DNA from: Chloranthus sessilifolius
Taxonomy: Eukaryota; Streptophyta; Magnoliopsida; Chloranthales; Chloranthaceae
Direction: 5' to 3'
Length of the DNA stretch: 64,000 nucleotides
Assembly: GCA_021018995.1 (NCBI GenBank)
Contig: CM037596.1
Span: 15,327,501 to 15,391,500 of the forward strand
Shown: one piece after another, positions 62,839 to 64,000 of the stretch
How positions within the stretch are numbered: the stretch's first letter is position 1
Layout of the letters: the number at the start of each line of letters is the position of its first letter
Position numbers and translations under genes: made by a program
Notes under the pieces: generated by a model
The model's input: only the letters and a program-made list of their open reading frames with translations
Database searches by the model: none
Told to the model about the DNA's origin: nothing

Positions 62839-63522
62839 ATGCTTGATTGTAAACCAGCAATCTTGCCTATGGATAAAAAACTTTCAGGTTATGAGAAGGA
62901 TGGTGATTTACTTTCTTATCCGCATGAGTACCAGAGATCGGTAGGCAAATTGATTTATCTCAATCTCACTAGACCTAATATCACATTTGCAATCAGTCTT
63001 GTGAGCCAGTTTATGCATGCTCCTCACACTATCCTCCTTACTGTTGTCCATCTCATTCTTAGGTATATCAACTCCAACCCGGGATTTGGGTTGCTATATC
63101 ATGCTTGTGGTACTATGAGTATTTCAGCCTACACTAATGCCAATTGAGTTGGATCTATTACTAATTGTCAATCTACTTCTTATTATTGTGTTTTCTTGAG
63201 ATGCAACTTGGTTACCTGGAAGATCAAGAAGCAGGCAATGGTGTCTAAATTCAGTGCAGAAGTCGACTACAGGGCCATAGCAAATGGTACCTGCGAAGTC
63301 TTGTGGTCGCGCTCCCTTTTATCTAAGCTTGGTTATCCTATTTTAGACTCTATTGATCTCCATTGTGACAACGAGGCAACAGAGAAGATCGCTTCCGATT
63401 ATGTTCTTCATCAAAGGACCAAACACATTGAGGTTGCCATTCTTTTGTTTGTGAGAAAGTATGGGACAAGACACTTGTTCAAATTGATATTACATCCTCT
63501 CAGCGGCTTGCAGATATTTTGA
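62839..63522 (+). pseudogene. Old Copia RNase H
   Basis: SVGKLIYLNLTRPNITFAIS, HLILRYINSNPGFGLLYHA, SISAYTNAN and WKIKKQAMVSKFSAEVDYRA, then LHCDNEATEKIA and RTKHIEVAILLFVRK, match the Copia RNase H domain. The YSDADW-type box is decayed to YTNAN followed by a TGA (Trp in the family). Confidence 0.85.
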
Positions 63523-63590
63523 CTAAGGTTGTTAGGCCTAGAACACTTAGTGATGTTATTGTCAAGCTGGGCCTAGAACATTTGTTAAAA

Positions 63591-64000
63591 TTACTCACTT
63601 GTTTTATGGCTCATATTTGTGTGTCCATCTTGTGTTTGACAAAATTACTCAATCACATATGGTTAATCGTTGCTTGTTTATTTTAGAACCCGTGTAGTGA
63701 TTTGTGGTCACCATGGACTCGAATATGATTGTCGATGCTCTTAAGGGCATCCAAGCCATGATGATCACCATGAGTGAGAGGTTGAATGCTATGGAGGAAA
63801 CTCAAACAGCTATAGTTGCCTCTAATGATGTGTTTCTCGATCGCTTAGAATGATTGGAAAGAGATGAGGAGCAACAAGACCAACGCCATGAGCGTAACAG
63901 TCTGCGTTTTGAGCATTGCGGTGGACCCGAGGGCCTGAATAGGAATCAAAGGGAAGTAGCTCATCACGGAGATGACTACAATTAAGATGAGAAACTCTTC
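63591..64000 (+). pseudogene. Gypsy leader and gag start, cut by the window edge
   Basis: The leader TTTTAGAACCCGTGTAGTGA and GGTCACC before the ATG at 63713 parallel the leader of the Gypsy element at 11760-11841. The frame MDSNMIVDALKGIQAMMITM, then SERLNAMEETQTAIVA, is homologous in pattern to the gag start at 11842. A TGA and a TAA later replace probable CGA and CAA codons. It lacks its 5' LTR here and continues beyond the window. Confidence 0.75.

Larger units (their letters stand above)
58467..63590 (+). mobile_element. Old Copia element, 3' LTR missing
   Basis: A probable 5' LTR (58467-58693, starting TGTTAAGAATATT) is followed by TTGGCATCAGAG, a mutated primer site. Gag, protease, integrase, RT and RNase H relics follow in Copia order. 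After the RNase H region no 3' LTR is found. The sequence passes into the leader of another Gypsy element at about 63590-63660, so the 3' end was deleted or replaced. Dozens of stops and frameshifts make it much older than the Copia element at 3425. Confidence 0.8.

Noticed and set aside
1..64000. A CRISPR array, bacterial-type operon or defence system
   Set aside because: No regularly spaced direct repeats with unique spacers and no clustered prokaryotic genes exist. All repeats are plant transposons or simple repeats.

Overview
This is nuclear DNA of a flowering plant. It is AT-rich, has spliced plant-type genes with GT..AG introns, and is dominated by decayed plant retrotransposons (Ty1/Copia, Ty3/Gypsy with chromodomain, L1 and RTE LINEs, tRNA-headed SINEs) and MITEs. 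I cannot name the species from sequence alone. No bacterial operons, CRISPR arrays, rRNA genes or true tRNA genes are visible. The one well-supported host gene lies on the minus strand from about 23476 down to about 27. It encodes a P-loop NTPase (GTPase-like) of about 334 residues. Six exons join in consistent phase: 23476-23259, 10450-10269, 10005-9831, 9737-9532, 344-219, and 124-33, or 124-27 if the in-frame TGA is the stop. Two introns are inflated by transposons: intron 1 is about 12.8 kb and intron 4 about 9.2 kb. Layout: 1-9.5 kb is intron 4, with L1 and Gypsy-gag scraps and a nest (host intron > MITE-like repeat > Copia element 3425-9020 > reverse solo Gypsy LTR 7042-7976). 9.5-10.45 kb holds exons 4, 3 and 2, with a SINE whose target duplication overlaps the exon-2 splice donor. 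10.45-23.26 kb is intron 1: a full-length Gypsy chromovirus (10731-17364, TSD CCAAT), a repeat copy, a SINE, a tandem LTR-internal-LTR derivative (18985-21347), an RTE LINE tail and a MITE. 23.5-31.5 kb is upstream flank rich in MITEs: a 1.45 kb foldback, a Harbinger-like element containing a SINE, a long perfect hairpin, and a fragment with an acidic-tail reading frame. 32.1-35.7 kb is a non-autonomous Copia element that keeps only gag (TSD TAAGT). 37.7-40.1 kb is a hexamer minisatellite followed by a 1.72 kb solo LTR (TSD AATCT). 40-48.5 kb holds LTR scraps, a CACTA MITE and two minimal poly(T) insertions. 48.5-51.5 kb is a minus-strand Gypsy deletion derivative. 53-54 kb has an RTE fragment and an unidentified coding-like relic. 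54.8-57.6 kb is probably a long LTR. 58.5-63.6 kb is an old Copia element. 63.6-64 kb is the start of another Gypsy gag cut by the window edge. None of the transposon genes examined is intact. Almost every premature stop I checked is explained by C-to-T or G-to-A change (CGA to TGA, CAG to TAG, TGG to TGA or TAG), as expected for methylated silent DNA. I did not find a novel multi-gene system. The most interesting signals are the SINE at a splice donor, the nested intron insertions, the gag-only elements, the foldback palindrome, the minimal poly(T) insertions, and sequence motifs shared by unrelated LTRs.
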